A stretch of 64,000 bases of DNA. Origin: an uncultured Gemmatimonadota bacterium (GTDB lineage Bacteria; Gemmatimonadota; Gemmatimonadetes; Gemmatimonadales; Gemmatimonadaceae). A model generated the notes under the pieces. The model had not been told where the DNA came from. It was given only the letters and a program-made list of their open reading frames with translations, and made no database searches. The position numbers and the translations under genes were made by a program. Location of the stretch: positions 1-64,000 of the forward strand of contig CADEFN010000010.1 of NCBI GenBank assembly GCA_902826615.1, in the 5' to 3' direction. Shown here in pieces: positions 17,284-25,904 of this stretch (position 1 is the stretch's first letter; every line of letters begins with the position of its first letter).

Positions 17284-18453
17284 TTACTCCCCCAGGAAGT
17301 CTGCGGCCAGGTGCAGCGCCGGAATGCTGTCACAGAGGATCTTGAGCGTCACCATCATCGGAACGGCGAGGATCGCTCCGGGGACGCCCCACACGAAGCT
17401 CCAGAACATCACCCCCACGAAAAGTGCGACGGCGTTGAGCGGAAATTGGCGTCCCATGAGCAGCGGCGTCACCGCGTAGCTCTCGATGAGATTGAGCAGC
17501 AGGTAGCTCCCCGGCACGAGGACCGATCGACCGGGGTCGTCGAAGACCGCCAGCCCTGCCACAGCGAGCACGGCTGTCGTGACCACGGCTCCGAGGTACG
17601 GGATGAAATTCAGCAACCCGGCCAGTGCTCCGAACAAGGCAGCGTTAGGCATGCCGAGCAACTCGAGCAAACCCCACGTCGCCGCCGCCAGCGCGGTGTT
17701 GATCAGCACTGCGGTCCGCAAATACCGTGACACCGCGGCCTCGACGTCATCGGAGACGTGTTGCGGATCGCGGCCGGAGTGCTGAGGGCCCGGAAGGACC
17801 CTGAGCAGCTTGCGCATGAAGAGGTCGCCCGAGGCCAGCAGGAAGTAGGTCAGGAAGGTCACACTTAGTCCAGCGGCGAAAAGGCTCGCCGCACTCCCGA
17901 AGGCCCGCCGGAGGAACCCACCTGGCGCTGCGGTCCCCACGAGCGGCATGCCACGGCTGGCGTCCGCCACTTCGCCACCCAGCTGGCTCACACGCGCCGC
18001 CGTTGCCTCCAACGCGCGAAAGGGAGCGGACATCGCTTTCACTTTGCGCTCCACCGTACTCATGACCTGCGGCACCCGTTCGACCCACGCACGTGCCGGT
18101 GGTGCCAGCAACACCAGGCTGACGATGACGACCAGCAACGCACCGAACACCACGACAGCGGCGCCCACCGGCTCGCCTACACCCCGTCGTTTGAGCCAGC
18201 GGACGGGGCTCCGCAGGAGGAACCCAAGCAGCAGCGCCATCACCAGGGGGAGCAGCACGGCCCTGGCGACAAAGAGCGTATACAACACCCCAAGCGCGGC
18301 CACCGTGCCCGTGGCCAGCGCGGTGACGGACCCTGACTCCCGGACGGCCTGCTGTACGGCGGCCGCATGCTCCGCCGTTCGGGTCGTCTGAAATACCGGT
18401 GGAGGTAGCGTGAATCCGGCACGCCGCAGCGCCCAGGCGAGCGTCGTGCTCAC
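17284..18453 (-). CDS. AI-2E family transporter (PerM/YdiK-like)
   Basis: A 389-residue inner-membrane protein of the AI-2 exporter superfamily: two N-terminal helices (about residues 45-90), a third at about 100-120, a soluble amphipathic segment at about 120-190, then five further helices. The conserved C-terminal block N-F-I-P-Y-L-G-A-V-V at about residue 287 and the later L-I-E-S-Y-A-V-T-P-L-L-M-G are diagnostic. Family members have been linked to autoinducer export or Na+/H+ exchange, so the name does not prove a signalling role. The start is GTG at 18453, 19 nt after the SRPBCC gene stop, so the two probably share an mRNA. Confidence 0.9.
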   Translation of the reverse strand: MSTTLAWALRRAGFTLPPPVFQTTRTAEHAAAVQQAVRESGSVTALATGTVAALGVLYTLFVARAVLLPLVMALLLGFLLRSPVRWLKRRGVGEPVGAAVVVFGALLVVIVSLVLLAPPARAWVERVPQVMSTVERKVKAMSAPFRALEATAARVSQLGGEVADASRGMPLVGTAAPGGFLRRAFGSAASLFAAGLSVTFLTYFLLASGDLFMRKLLRVLPGPQHSGRDPQHVSDDVEAAVSRYLRTAVLINTALAAATWGLLELLGMPNAALFGALAGLLNFIPYLGAVVTTAVLAVAGLAVFDDPGRSVLVPGSYLLLNLIESYAVTPLLMGRQFPLNAVALFVGVMFWSFVWGVPGAILAVPMMVTLKILCDSIPALHLAADFLGE

Positions 18454-18472
18454 AGCAGGCGCATGGCATGCG

Positions 18473-18946
18473 TCACGACAGCATTCCCACCTGCACGGCT
18501 CTTCCGAGCGACGGGAGCACTTCCATCAGGATGCGAAACACCTCGAGCGCTTCGTCGATGGCAAGGGCGGCGATTCGGTGTCCTCCCGCTGGGCGCATCG
18601 CACCGGCCTCGAATCGCCAGATCACGCGCACCTCCGCCGCACCGGGCACTGGCGCTTCGTCAAAACGAACCGCAACGGTCGACGGTGCCGATGTGTCGTC
18701 GAGGGCGCGCCACGCGAGCGCTCTCCCCATGACATCATCCGTCTGATCCATGATCCATTCACTGCCATCACGCAGCTGCCAGCGGCTGCGGTTTCCTTCC
18801 TGCAGCACCCCCTGCAGAAACGGCATGAAACGCGGCCACTGAGGAAGCTTGCGCCACACGCGATACAAGTCGGCGCATGGCCGCCTGATGAGTTGTGTCT
18901 TGCTGACGATGCGCGTGCCGTCTTTCCCTGCAAACTCAAGTGCCAC
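18473..18946 (-). CDS. SRPBCC (polyketide cyclase/START-like) family protein
   Basis: A 157-residue soluble protein. The N-terminal half has R-R-P-C-A-D-L-Y-R-V-W-R-K-L-P-Q-W-P-R-F-M-P, the helix-loop typical of SRPBCC proteins of the COG5637 group, followed by antiparallel strands with W-Q-L-R-D and L-A-W-R-A-L. Such proteins form a hydrophobic cavity and bind lipids or other apolar ligands. The start is GTG at 18946, preceded by GGGAG at a good distance. It is the first gene of a likely two-gene unit with the AI-2E family gene. Confidence 0.85.
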   Translation of the reverse strand: MALEFAGKDGTRIVSKTQLIRRPCADLYRVWRKLPQWPRFMPFLQGVLQEGNRSRWQLRDGSEWIMDQTDDVMGRALAWRALDDTSAPSTVAVRFDEAPVPGAAEVRVIWRFEAGAMRPAGGHRIAALAIDEALEVFRILMEVLPSLGRAVQVGMLS

Positions 18947-19502
18947 AGTCGTCTCCCAGGGTTTGCCAATGCCACGCGAGCCGTGGCCAGCTCAAGAGTG
19001 GATGCCACGCGTTCTCCGCGCGTCTCCACTGAGGGAGAGATGGATCTCTTCCCCCTGCGGCTCGCAGCAGCACCCGAGCGGACCCTCAACGCTCCAGCCC
19101 GCTCGCCCTTCGGGATCACTCCCCAGAGGTATGTCGCCGGGTGACGGCATACTCTACCCTTTTAGGTACCACCTTCACAGCCTGTCGCGTGTACGCTCGC
19201 GCGCCTGCATCAGGACCGAACCCATGCCGTCCGAGACTCGCACGCCCCGCACGGGCGCCCTCTCCGAGACCTGCTCCGCGCACGTCGACCCCTACGCCCA
19301 CCCGATGGCGCTCGCTGTAGCGCTGTGTGGCATTCAGGAGTTTGTCACCAGGAAGCTGGTGCGGGTGGTTGATATCCACGCACCGGCCTGAGCGGTGTCC
19401 TTCGCGATGTCGGGGTATCCCCTTTGGCCAGTGGTTGGCATGTGGAGTCGCTGGCAGTATCCGGCAGGTCGCTCGTTTTACCCTTACCGAGACAAAATCC
19501 CG
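18947..19502. other. 556-nt stretch without a confident gene
   Basis: This divergent spacer lies between the SRPBCC and FMN reductase genes. It should hold promoters for both. An open frame from ATG 19224 to 19391 (55 codons, AGGA about 8 nt upstream, GC-rich third positions in its first half) could be a small gene, but it has no recognisable motif. The A/T-richer motif ACTCTACCCTTTT at 19150 recurs in inverted, slightly altered form near 26590. Nothing else stands out. Confidence 0.5.
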
Positions 19503-20141
19503 ATGGCGCCTCACACCGCAGGCCGGTCACCCGAAGAACCGTTTCACATTGCCGTGATCGTCGGCAGCCTCCGCCAGGAATCCACGACTCGGCGTATTGC
19601 CGATGCCGCCATTGCCCGGGCGCCCTCCGGGATGAGTTGTCAGATGGTGGACATTGGGAATCTGCCCCATTTCAATCAGGACCTGGAGGAGACACCGCCG
19701 CAAGCCTGGGTGGCTTTCCGGGACAGAATCGCTGAAGCCGACGGCACACTGTTCTTTACCCCCGAGTACAACCGGTCATTTCCCGGCTGTCTCAAGAATG
19801 CCATCGACATCGGCTCCCGTCCGCACGGCAGCAATTTGTGGGACGGTATGCCCGCCGGCGTGGTGAGCGTCACGCCATACGCCTCTGGGGGCATGGGCGC
19901 GAATCACGCCCTGCGCCAGACATTTGTCTACCTGAACATGCCAGCCATGCAGCAGCCGGAGGCCTACATCGCGCTTGCCGACTCGTTACTCGATGCCGAT
20001 GGCCAGGTGAAGAACGAGACGACAGACACCATCTTGCGGACCTTCATGCAATCCTTCGCCGACTGGGTGCACCTGGTGCGAGGTCGTGCACTGGCGCAAG
20101 CGGCACCGTGGTCCCCCACAAGCACAGCCGGCGCGCCCTGA
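19503..20141 (+). CDS. NADPH-dependent FMN reductase family protein
   Basis: A 212-residue flavodoxin-like protein. The phosphate-binding loop is G-S-L-R-Q-E-S at about residues 21-27, followed by F-F-T-P-E-Y-N-R-S-F-P-G-C-L-K-N-A-I-D, the characteristic FMN-binding and dimer segment of the ChrR/ArsH/azoreductase group. It should transfer hydride from NAD(P)H to quinones, chromate or similar acceptors in the cytoplasm, as a defence against redox cycling. The ATG at 19503 starts 15 residues before the first strand; the frame is open farther upstream to 19395 without conserved content. It is followed by 221 nt and then the sensor kinase. Confidence 0.92.
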   Translation: MAPHTAGRSPEEPFHIAVIVGSLRQESTTRRIADAAIARAPSGMSCQMVDIGNLPHFNQDLEETPPQAWVAFRDRIAEADGTLFFTPEYNRSFPGCLKNAIDIGSRPHGSNLWDGMPAGVVSVTPYASGGMGANHALRQTFVYLNMPAMQQPEAYIALADSLLDADGQVKNETTDTILRTFMQSFADWVHLVRGRALAQAAPWSPTSTAGAP

Positions 20142-20362
20142 TTCGTCCAGCGGGTGGATCGCAAAGCCCACGACACAAGCTCTTTGCGACTCTCTCCCAG
20201 GGGGTACAAGGAAAGTAGGCCTCAGGCCACATGGCGCTTGTGCCTCCAGCCACCGTTATTTCATCCAGCCCCGCCGCCGCACGTGCGCACGCACGTTCAC
20301 GGCGGTGTGACCCACGGCGCGGGCCGCTCCGACGTTTGCGACCCCAATATTCGGGATACCTC

Positions 20363-22735
20363 ATGACCGTACCAGGCTTTCCCGACGCTCCGCCCGTCAC
20401 TCCCCAAGCCGAAGTTGCAGGGGTGACCGCGGGCGACTGGGCGCTCGGCTCGGCGTGGTGGCGTGTCACACTCGACAGTATCGGCGATGCGGTGATCACG
20501 ACCGACGCCTCCGGACACGTGACCTTTCTCAATTCCGTGGCGGTTGCGCTCACCGGTTGGGAGGCGGCGGATGCCATCGGGCAGCTGGTCGAGACCGTGT
20601 TTCACATCGTGCGTGAAGAAGATCGTCGCCCCGCCGAGAGTCCGGCAGTTCGTGCACTGCGCGACGGCGTCGTTGTCGGTCTGGCCAACCACACGCTGCT
20701 CATTTCGCGCGACGGCACCGAGCGACCTATCGAGGACAGCGCCGCACCGATCCGCAGCGGACAGGGGGAGCTTGGCGGTGTCGTTCTGGTGTTCCGTGAC
20801 ATCAGCACACGCCGACGCGCCGAGCAACACGACCAGGAGGCACTGCAGTACGCTGACGACGTGGTGGCCACGCTGCGCGAGCCTTTCCTTGTCCTCGACG
20901 GCCTCCTGCGGGTGCGGACGGCAAACTCCGCGTACTACACGCGCTTTCAGGTCGACGAGGCACAAACGATCGGGCGCCTGTTGCACGAACTGGGGAATGG
21001 GCAGTGGAGTAGTCCAGCCTTGGGCGAGTTGCTGACTGACATGGTGCCCGAACAGCGACGGGTCACCAACTTTGAAGTCAGCCACGACTTTCCGAAGATC
21101 GGCCGTCGGGTGATGCTGCTGAACGCTCGTCGTGTGGCGCAGCGGCATGGGCGCCCCGTCCTCATTCTCCTGGCGATCGACGACATCACGGAGCGGAGAG
21201 CCACGGCGCTCGCCGTGGAGTCGTCAGAAGTGCGATATCGCCGACTCTTCGAAGCGGCGCGCGACGGCATTCTCATTCTCGATGCCGACACGGGACGCAT
21301 CACGGACGCCAATCCATTCATGGCGGAACTGCTTGGGTATACCCACGAGGAGTTTGTCGATCGCGAGTTGTGGGAGATTGGTGTTTTTGGTGATCGTGCC
21401 GAGAGCGAGGTGGCGGTTCGCGCGCTGCAGGAGTCCGGCTATGTGCGCTATGATCACCTCCCGCTGCAGACGCGCGACGGAGAAGTGGTGGACGTCGAGT
21501 TTGTCAGCAACGTGTACGACGTGGACCGGCGCCGAGTGGCGCAGTGCAACATTCGAGACATGCGCGATCGGCGACGGCTCGAACGCCAGGCGCAGGATCA
21601 GGCAGTTGAGCTGTCGGACCTCCATCGGCGCAAAGACGAGTTCCTCGCGATGCTGAGCCACGAACTGCGAAACCCGCTGGCGCCGATCATGAACGCCGTG
21701 CAGCTCCTTCAGCTGCAACAAGGTCACGAAAACACCGTTCAGCAGCAGGCTCGTGGAATCATTGCGCGCCAGGTGGACCACTTGAAGCACCTTGTGGACG
21801 ATCTGCTGGAGGTGTCGCGGATTACTTCAGGCAGAGTGCGCCTGCGGCTGGAACGCGTTGACGTGAGTGGAATCGTGGAAGGCGCGGTGGAATCAGTGCG
21901 CCCGCTGATCGACGAACGCCGACATCGCTTGTCGGTGGCGCTCCCGATGGAACCGATCTGGCTTGACGCCGACGCCACACGCGTTGAGCAAGTCGTCGCC
22001 AATCTGCTGACCAACGCCGCCAAATACACTGACGAGGGCGGCCAGCTCTGGATCACGGTACACCGCGACGGCGAGCAGTGTGTGATTCGCGTGCGCGATT
22101 CCGGCATTGGCATTTCGCCGGAACTGCTGCCACGGATCTTTGACCTGTTTACGCAGGCCGATCGGACGCCCGACCGGTCACAGGGTGGCCTGGGCATTGG
22201 CCTCTCGCTGGTTCAGCGCCTCACCGAACTGCATGGCGGTTCCGTGTCGGCCACAAGCACCGTGGGCGTGGGAAGCGAGTTTGTCGTACGCATGCCGACG
22301 GTGCGCCCGGCGGAGTCACTGGCCTCTGGTCCGCAGGAGGCGCCCCTTCCCCTCAAGCCGCATCACATTCGAGTCCTGGTGGTAGACGACAACGTGGACA
22401 TGGCCAGAAGCATGTCGCTCCTGGTCACCGGTGCAGGCCACGCGGCGCGAACCGCTCACGACGGTGTGTCGGCACTCAAGGTGGCGCTCGAGTTTCGGCC
22501 GCAACTGGTTCTGCTCGACATCGGACTCCCCGGGATCCACGGATACGAAGTGGCTCACCAACTGCGAGCACAACCCGGCGGCGCTGACATGGTCCTGGTG
22601 GCTGTGACGGGCTATGGTCGCGAGGATGACGTGAAGCGCGCCCTGGCCGAGGGCTTCAACCAGCACATGGTCAAGCCGCCCGATTTCGCGGCGCTGAGTC
22701 AGTTGCTGGAGCGCACCGCGTCGAGGCTCGCGTGA
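20363..22735 (+). CDS. Hybrid sensor histidine kinase/response regulator with PAS domains
   Basis: About 790 residues without a visible membrane helix, so probably cytosolic. Three PAS-like domains come first (starting near W-R-V-T-L-D-S-I-G-D-A-V, then L-R-E-P-F-L-V-L-D-G-L, then Y-R-R-L-F-E-A-A-R-D-G-I). A HisKA domain has L-S-H-E-L-R-N-P-L (His about 433). The ATPase domain is intact: N-box N-L-L-T-N-A-A-K, G1 D-S-G-I-G-I and G2 G-G-L-G-I-G-L-S. A C-terminal receiver has V-V-D-D-N and phospho-acceptor Asp at about 719 in L-L-D-I-G-L-P-G. Phosphate on a terminal receiver normally needs a histidine phosphotransferase to move on; the convergent gene at 22750-23442 is a candidate. The ATG at 20363 is preferred to the one at 20231. 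Confidence 0.93.
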   Translation: MTVPGFPDAPPVTPQAEVAGVTAGDWALGSAWWRVTLDSIGDAVITTDASGHVTFLNSVAVALTGWEAADAIGQLVETVFHIVREEDRRPAESPAVRALRDGVVVGLANHTLLISRDGTERPIEDSAAPIRSGQGELGGVVLVFRDISTRRRAEQHDQEALQYADDVVATLREPFLVLDGLLRVRTANSAYYTRFQVDEAQTIGRLLHELGNGQWSSPALGELLTDMVPEQRRVTNFEVSHDFPKIGRRVMLLNARRVAQRHGRPVLILLAIDDITERRATALAVESSEVRYRRLFEAARDGILILDADTGRITDANPFMAELLGYTHEEFVDRELWEIGVFGDRAESEVAVRALQESGYVRYDHLPLQTRDGEVVDVEFVSNVYDVDRRRVAQCNIRDMRDRRRLERQAQDQAVELSDLHRRKDEFLAMLSHELRNPLAPIMNAVQLLQLQQGHENTVQQQARGIIARQVDHLKHLVDDLLEVSRITSGRVRLRLERVDVSGIVEGAVESVRPLIDERRHRLSVALPMEPIWLDADATRVEQVVANLLTNAAKYTDEGGQLWITVHRDGEQCVIRVRDSGIGISPELLPRIFDLFTQADRTPDRSQGGLGIGLSLVQRLTELHGGSVSATSTVGVGSEFVVRMPTVRPAESLASGPQEAPLPLKPHHIRVLVVDDNVDMARSMSLLVTGAGHAARTAHDGVSALKVALEFRPQLVLLDIGLPGIHGYEVAHQLRAQPGGADMVLVAVTGYGREDDVKRALAEGFNQHMVKPPDFAALSQLLERTASRLA

Positions 22736-22749
22736 GCGGCGCCAGCTTT

Positions 22750-23442
22750 TTACGCTTGGTCCTCGCGGGAGCGCGTCGGTATGCCGGGCTCATCGGCGCA
22801 CGACCAGACGCGAAACTCACCATCGACCGCCCACCAGATGAGGGGCATCTCCGCCTGCTCAGCGATGCGTTCGGCATACTGCTGCCATCTTCCGCGTCCG
22901 CGTCGGCGTGTTCTCACCGGGAACGACGCAAGTGGACAGGTGGCCGTGAGCCCGGAGGCATCAAGCCCACCGACTCGGCCGGAGACCAACTCGATGGTGC
23001 AAGGGGCCTGTACCCCTTCCTCCGCCAGCGCTTTGCAGGCAGACAACCACAGGATGGAGTAGAGGTGCGCTCGGAGGGTTGTGAGCACCGCGGCGTTCAA
23101 CGTGGCGTGCACGACAACTCCGCGCGGCAGCGCCGCCACCGTCACGTGCGACACTACACGCCACCAATCATTGATTGGGAGCCTTTGCAGGGGCGAGAGG
23201 GTATCAGCACCCTGGGGCCCGCGAATGAGGCGGGCCAATCGGGCGTGGTCTCGCAGTTCGTCGGCGAGGCTTTGAAAGGCAGTCACATCGTCTGGCGGGA
23301 TCACCAGACGGAGGGCGTCGGCCCGCAGAGCCAGCGCCGCCGTGACGGTTCCAAGATCGTGCGCCATTACTCCAAAGACCTCGCGGTGCAGTTCTTCCGC
23401 GGCGCTGGCACCCCGGCGGCGTTTGCTGATTGGTCGATCCAT
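22750..23442 (-). CDS. DHp-domain protein with degenerate ATPase domain, ChpT-like phosphotransferase candidate
   Basis: A 230-residue soluble protein. The first helix has V-F-G-V-M-A-H-D-L-G with His28, the pattern of a dimerising phospho-histidine helix, and a second long helix follows. The remaining 150 residues have the size and rough secondary structure of a HATPase_c domain, but no N-box, DxGxG or GxGxG motifs can be found. This combination is that of ChpT-type histidine phosphotransferases, which shuttle phosphate between receivers rather than use ATP. It lies between a hybrid kinase that needs such a partner and a NarL-type regulator, and is divergent from the latter across 77 nt. A decayed kinase is the alternative. 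Confidence 0.6.
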   Translation of the reverse strand: MDRPISKRRRGASAAEELHREVFGVMAHDLGTVTAALALRADALRLVIPPDDVTAFQSLADELRDHARLARLIRGPQGADTLSPLQRLPINDWWRVVSHVTVAALPRGVVVHATLNAAVLTTLRAHLYSILWLSACKALAEEGVQAPCTIELVSGRVGGLDASGLTATCPLASFPVRTRRRGRGRWQQYAERIAEQAEMPLIWWAVDGEFRVWSCADEPGIPTRSREDQA

Positions 23443-23519
23443 TACCCGGTACGTCCCGGGCGCGGCACCATTGCCCTGTTGAGTCTCATTTGTCGTCTCC
23501 CGAGCAGGAGTGCCTCTCG

Positions 23520-24164
23520 ATGACTACCGTTGACACACCCGCGGCACCCATTCGGCTGCTCCTGGTGGACGACCACACCGTGATGCGGCAGGGGCTCGCC
23601 GCATTGCTGCAATCGACGGACGGTTTTGTCGTGGTGGCTGAGGCGGGTGACGGGGCGTCCGCGTTGCGGCTCTTTCGTGAGCACACGCCGGACGTATCGA
23701 TCGTGGACTTGCGCATGACCCCGATGGACGGGGTCGCGCTGACCGAGGCGATACGCACCGAAGACGCCAACGCGCGCGTCGTCCTGCTGACGACCTATGA
23801 CACCGATGAGGAAGTGTTCCGTGGGCTCCGCGCTGGAGCGGCCAGTTACCTGCTGAAGGATGTGGACTCGGCCAAGCTGCTGGACACCATTCGCGCGGTG
23901 CATGCGGGGCGCAAGTCGATTCCGGCACACATTGCCGCCAAGCTGGCGGATCATGTCGCCTCCGAGTCCCTGACTCCGCGCCAGCAGGAGGTGCTGGACT
24001 GTCTGGCGGGTGGACTGTCCAACATGGAGATTGCCGCCCACCTCAACATCAGTGAGGGCACGGTGAAGGCACACGTCAAAGCCGTCCTTCTCAAGTTGTC
24101 CGCGCGTGACCGCACGCAGGCCATAGCCATAGCGTTCAAGCGAGGTCTGGTGCTCACGCGGTAG
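23520..24164 (+). CDS. NarL/FixJ-family response regulator
   Basis: A 214-residue DNA-binding regulator. The receiver has the acidic pair Asp17/Asp18, phospho-acceptor Asp63 (I-V-D-L-R-M), Thr in L-L-T-T-Y-D and Lys in Y-L-L-K-D. The LuxR-type HTH covers about residues 148-208 with L-T-P-R-Q-Q-E-V-L, S-N-M-E-I-A-A-H-L-N-I-S-E-G-T-V-K-A-H-V-K. The ATG at 23520 follows GCAGGAG with good spacing, so the longer frame from 23430 is rejected. It is convergent with the single-domain receiver gene that ends 4 nt away. It is the only regulator with an output domain in the cluster, and so the likely end point of a phosphorelay. Confidence 0.95.
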   Translation: MTTVDTPAAPIRLLLVDDHTVMRQGLAALLQSTDGFVVVAEAGDGASALRLFREHTPDVSIVDLRMTPMDGVALTEAIRTEDANARVVLLTTYDTDEEVFRGLRAGAASYLLKDVDSAKLLDTIRAVHAGRKSIPAHIAAKLADHVASESLTPRQQEVLDCLAGGLSNMEIAAHLNISEGTVKAHVKAVLLKLSARDRTQAIAIAFKRGLVLTR

Positions 24165-24168
24165 TTTG

Positions 24169-24570
24169 TCACTCCTCCAATTCCACGATCGCGTCGCCGC
24201 CCAGTGCGACGCGCAGAGCGGCGACGAGACGAGCAGACGACACACCCTTGGAGACATAACCCCATGCCCCCCGGGCCATGGCGGTGGCGGCGACTGACGG
24301 ACTTGGATTTCCCGTGAAGATGACCACTTTGGCATCGGGAATATGCTGAACGAGATCGTCGAGCAGTGTGAGTCCGTCGAGACCACCGGGAAGGCTCAGG
24401 TCCAGCAGGATCAGCGAGGGACGTCGCGCCTCGGCCTCCGTGGTCACCGTGGTGAAGTCACGCACGCGATGCAGACCACCGAAATCCGGTTCCATCTGCA
24501 GCCGGCGCTCGAGCGAATCCACGAGCGCCGCGTTGTCTTCGATACACATCACACTGAACGTCGCGCTCAT
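24169..24570 (-). CDS. Single-domain response regulator
   Basis: A 133-residue stand-alone receiver. The acidic pair is Glu11/Asp12, the phospho-acceptor Asp57 (L-L-D-L-S-L-P-G), the switch Thr in V-I-F-T-G-N-P and the Lys in Y-V-S-K-G. No output domain follows. Stand-alone receivers act by protein binding or as phosphate shuttles. The ATG at 24570 lies 25 nt after the stop of the kinase gene 24596-25648, so the two are a kinase/receiver pair. A longer frame to 24771 overlaps the kinase and is rejected. Confidence 0.92.
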   Translation of the reverse strand: MSATFSVMCIEDNAALVDSLERRLQMEPDFGGLHRVRDFTTVTTEAEARRPSLILLDLSLPGGLDGLTLLDDLVQHIPDAKVVIFTGNPSPSVAATAMARGAWGYVSKGVSSARLVAALRVALGGDAIVELEE

Positions 24571-24595
24571 CGTTGGGGCCTCGACAGCGTTGGCA

Positions 24596-25648
24596 TCAGG
24601 CGTCAGCCAGGAGCGCTGCGAGCCGTGGCAGATCGTCGGTTCCCGCCCAGCATACGTCGGTTTGTGAATCACTGACGGCCGCCCGGCCCAACGCGATAAT
24701 ACGCGGCAGGCGTGAGGCGCCGGGATCGCGGCGACCAGCGAGGCTGGCCACGGTGTCCCCGTCGCACACAATCACATCAGCTGAACCGTCCTCGCCCGCC
24801 TGCCACTCGGAAAGCCCGCGTTGTGTCAGCAGGAGCCGCAACAAGGTCCGCTGCCGCGGGTCGCCAACTACGAGATGCACGCGACGACCCTCATGCCCGC
24901 TGGTGGTGCTTTGTCCCTGTGCCAGTGGCAGGTGCACCGTGAACCTCGCGCCCCCATCACGCGCCGACGACACGGTGACATCACCGCCATATCGTCGCAT
25001 CAAGGCGCGGCTTGCCGCCAACCCCAGACCAGTGCCGTACCAGGGAGCGGGCCACGTGGCGACCGACTCAAAGCTGCGGTGCTCCGCGACCTCGTCAAAC
25101 GGGCTGCCGTTGTCGGCGACATCCAGGCAGACACGCTCAGGCTCGCGACGACAGACAAGCGTGATGCGCGGTTCGGCGATACTCTCTGTGAACCGCCGAG
25201 CGTGCAGCACCAGGGTGATGGTCACCTGCGCCAGCGCCCCCGCGGGTACCGCGACCTGGGGCAATGAAGCCGGCACCATTCCTTGCAGCATCGCGTGTGT
25301 CGGCAGAGCGTCTTTGAGCACAGGGTGCACATCCCGGAACCAATCATGCAGCACCGTGATCCGTGCTTCGGACCGCTGCTCCATTGGATCGGAACCGAGC
25401 CACCGCAGCCCGGCCGCCAATCGCTGGATCCCAGTGACACCGTCGCGGATGCGGGCGATATCTTCGCGGGCCGCCACCGAGAGATCGCTCGCGGCGGAGA
25501 GCACGTCCAGGCGCAGGAGGATAGGCATGACCAGATTGCGCAACTCATGGCCCATACCTAATACCAGTGTGCCAATCGTGGCCATCCGCTGGAGATGGCT
25601 ATCGTCCGCGGACCCGTCCAACGAAGCCGAATCGACCGTGTGGCTCAT
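24596..25648 (-). CDS. Histidine kinase with degenerate N-box and C-terminal pseudo-receiver
   Basis: A 350-residue cytosolic protein. The phospho-acceptor helix has G-M-G-H-E-L-R-N (His34). The ATPase domain keeps G1 (V-A-D-N-G-S) and G2 (G-T-G-L-G-L-A-A-S-R), but the N-box reads L-V-L-H-A-R-R-F where N-A-R is usual, so the Mg-binding Asn seems to be replaced by His. The last 95 residues look like a receiver (V-H-L-V-V-G-D-P-R and V-I-V-C-D-G-D) without the conserved Lys-Pro (there C-W-A-G-T-D-D-L). The ATG at 25648 is chosen because it removes a Pro/Gly-rich leader with no conservation. It is followed by its likely receiver partner. Kinase activity is doubtful. Confidence 0.8.
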   Translation of the reverse strand: MSHTVDSASLDGSADDSHLQRMATIGTLVLGMGHELRNLVMPILLRLDVLSAASDLSVAAREDIARIRDGVTGIQRLAAGLRWLGSDPMEQRSEARITVLHDWFRDVHPVLKDALPTHAMLQGMVPASLPQVAVPAGALAQVTITLVLHARRFTESIAEPRITLVCRREPERVCLDVADNGSPFDEVAEHRSFESVATWPAPWYGTGLGLAASRALMRRYGGDVTVSSARDGGARFTVHLPLAQGQSTTSGHEGRRVHLVVGDPRQRTLLRLLLTQRGLSEWQAGEDGSADVIVCDGDTVASLAGRRDPGASRLPRIIALGRAAVSDSQTDVCWAGTDDLPRLAALLADA

Positions 25649-25904
25649 CGGAGGCACCTGGGACAGAGAACTGCACGCAACTCCTGCTGTATGGACGATG
25701 ACACAGTTACCCTCATAGGGCCAGTGGGCAACCACAGGCCGCGGTCGGGGGCCGGACGCAGGAGCCCCTTGTTGGGAACCTGTCGCGCGGCCGGTGCGTC
25801 CTGCAGTTTGACGTTGGGGCTGGCCCGGCGAAGTGTCGCGCGCCATTGCTCGACAAGAGTCTCATGCCCCACCCCAACGCGCCGGGCGCGAAGGAGACAT
25901 CCTC

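Noticed and set aside
19224-19391. Possible 55-codon gene in the spacer before the FMN reductase
   Set aside because: It has a weak ribosome site and partly GC-rich third positions but no motif, and is not supported enough to list as a gene.
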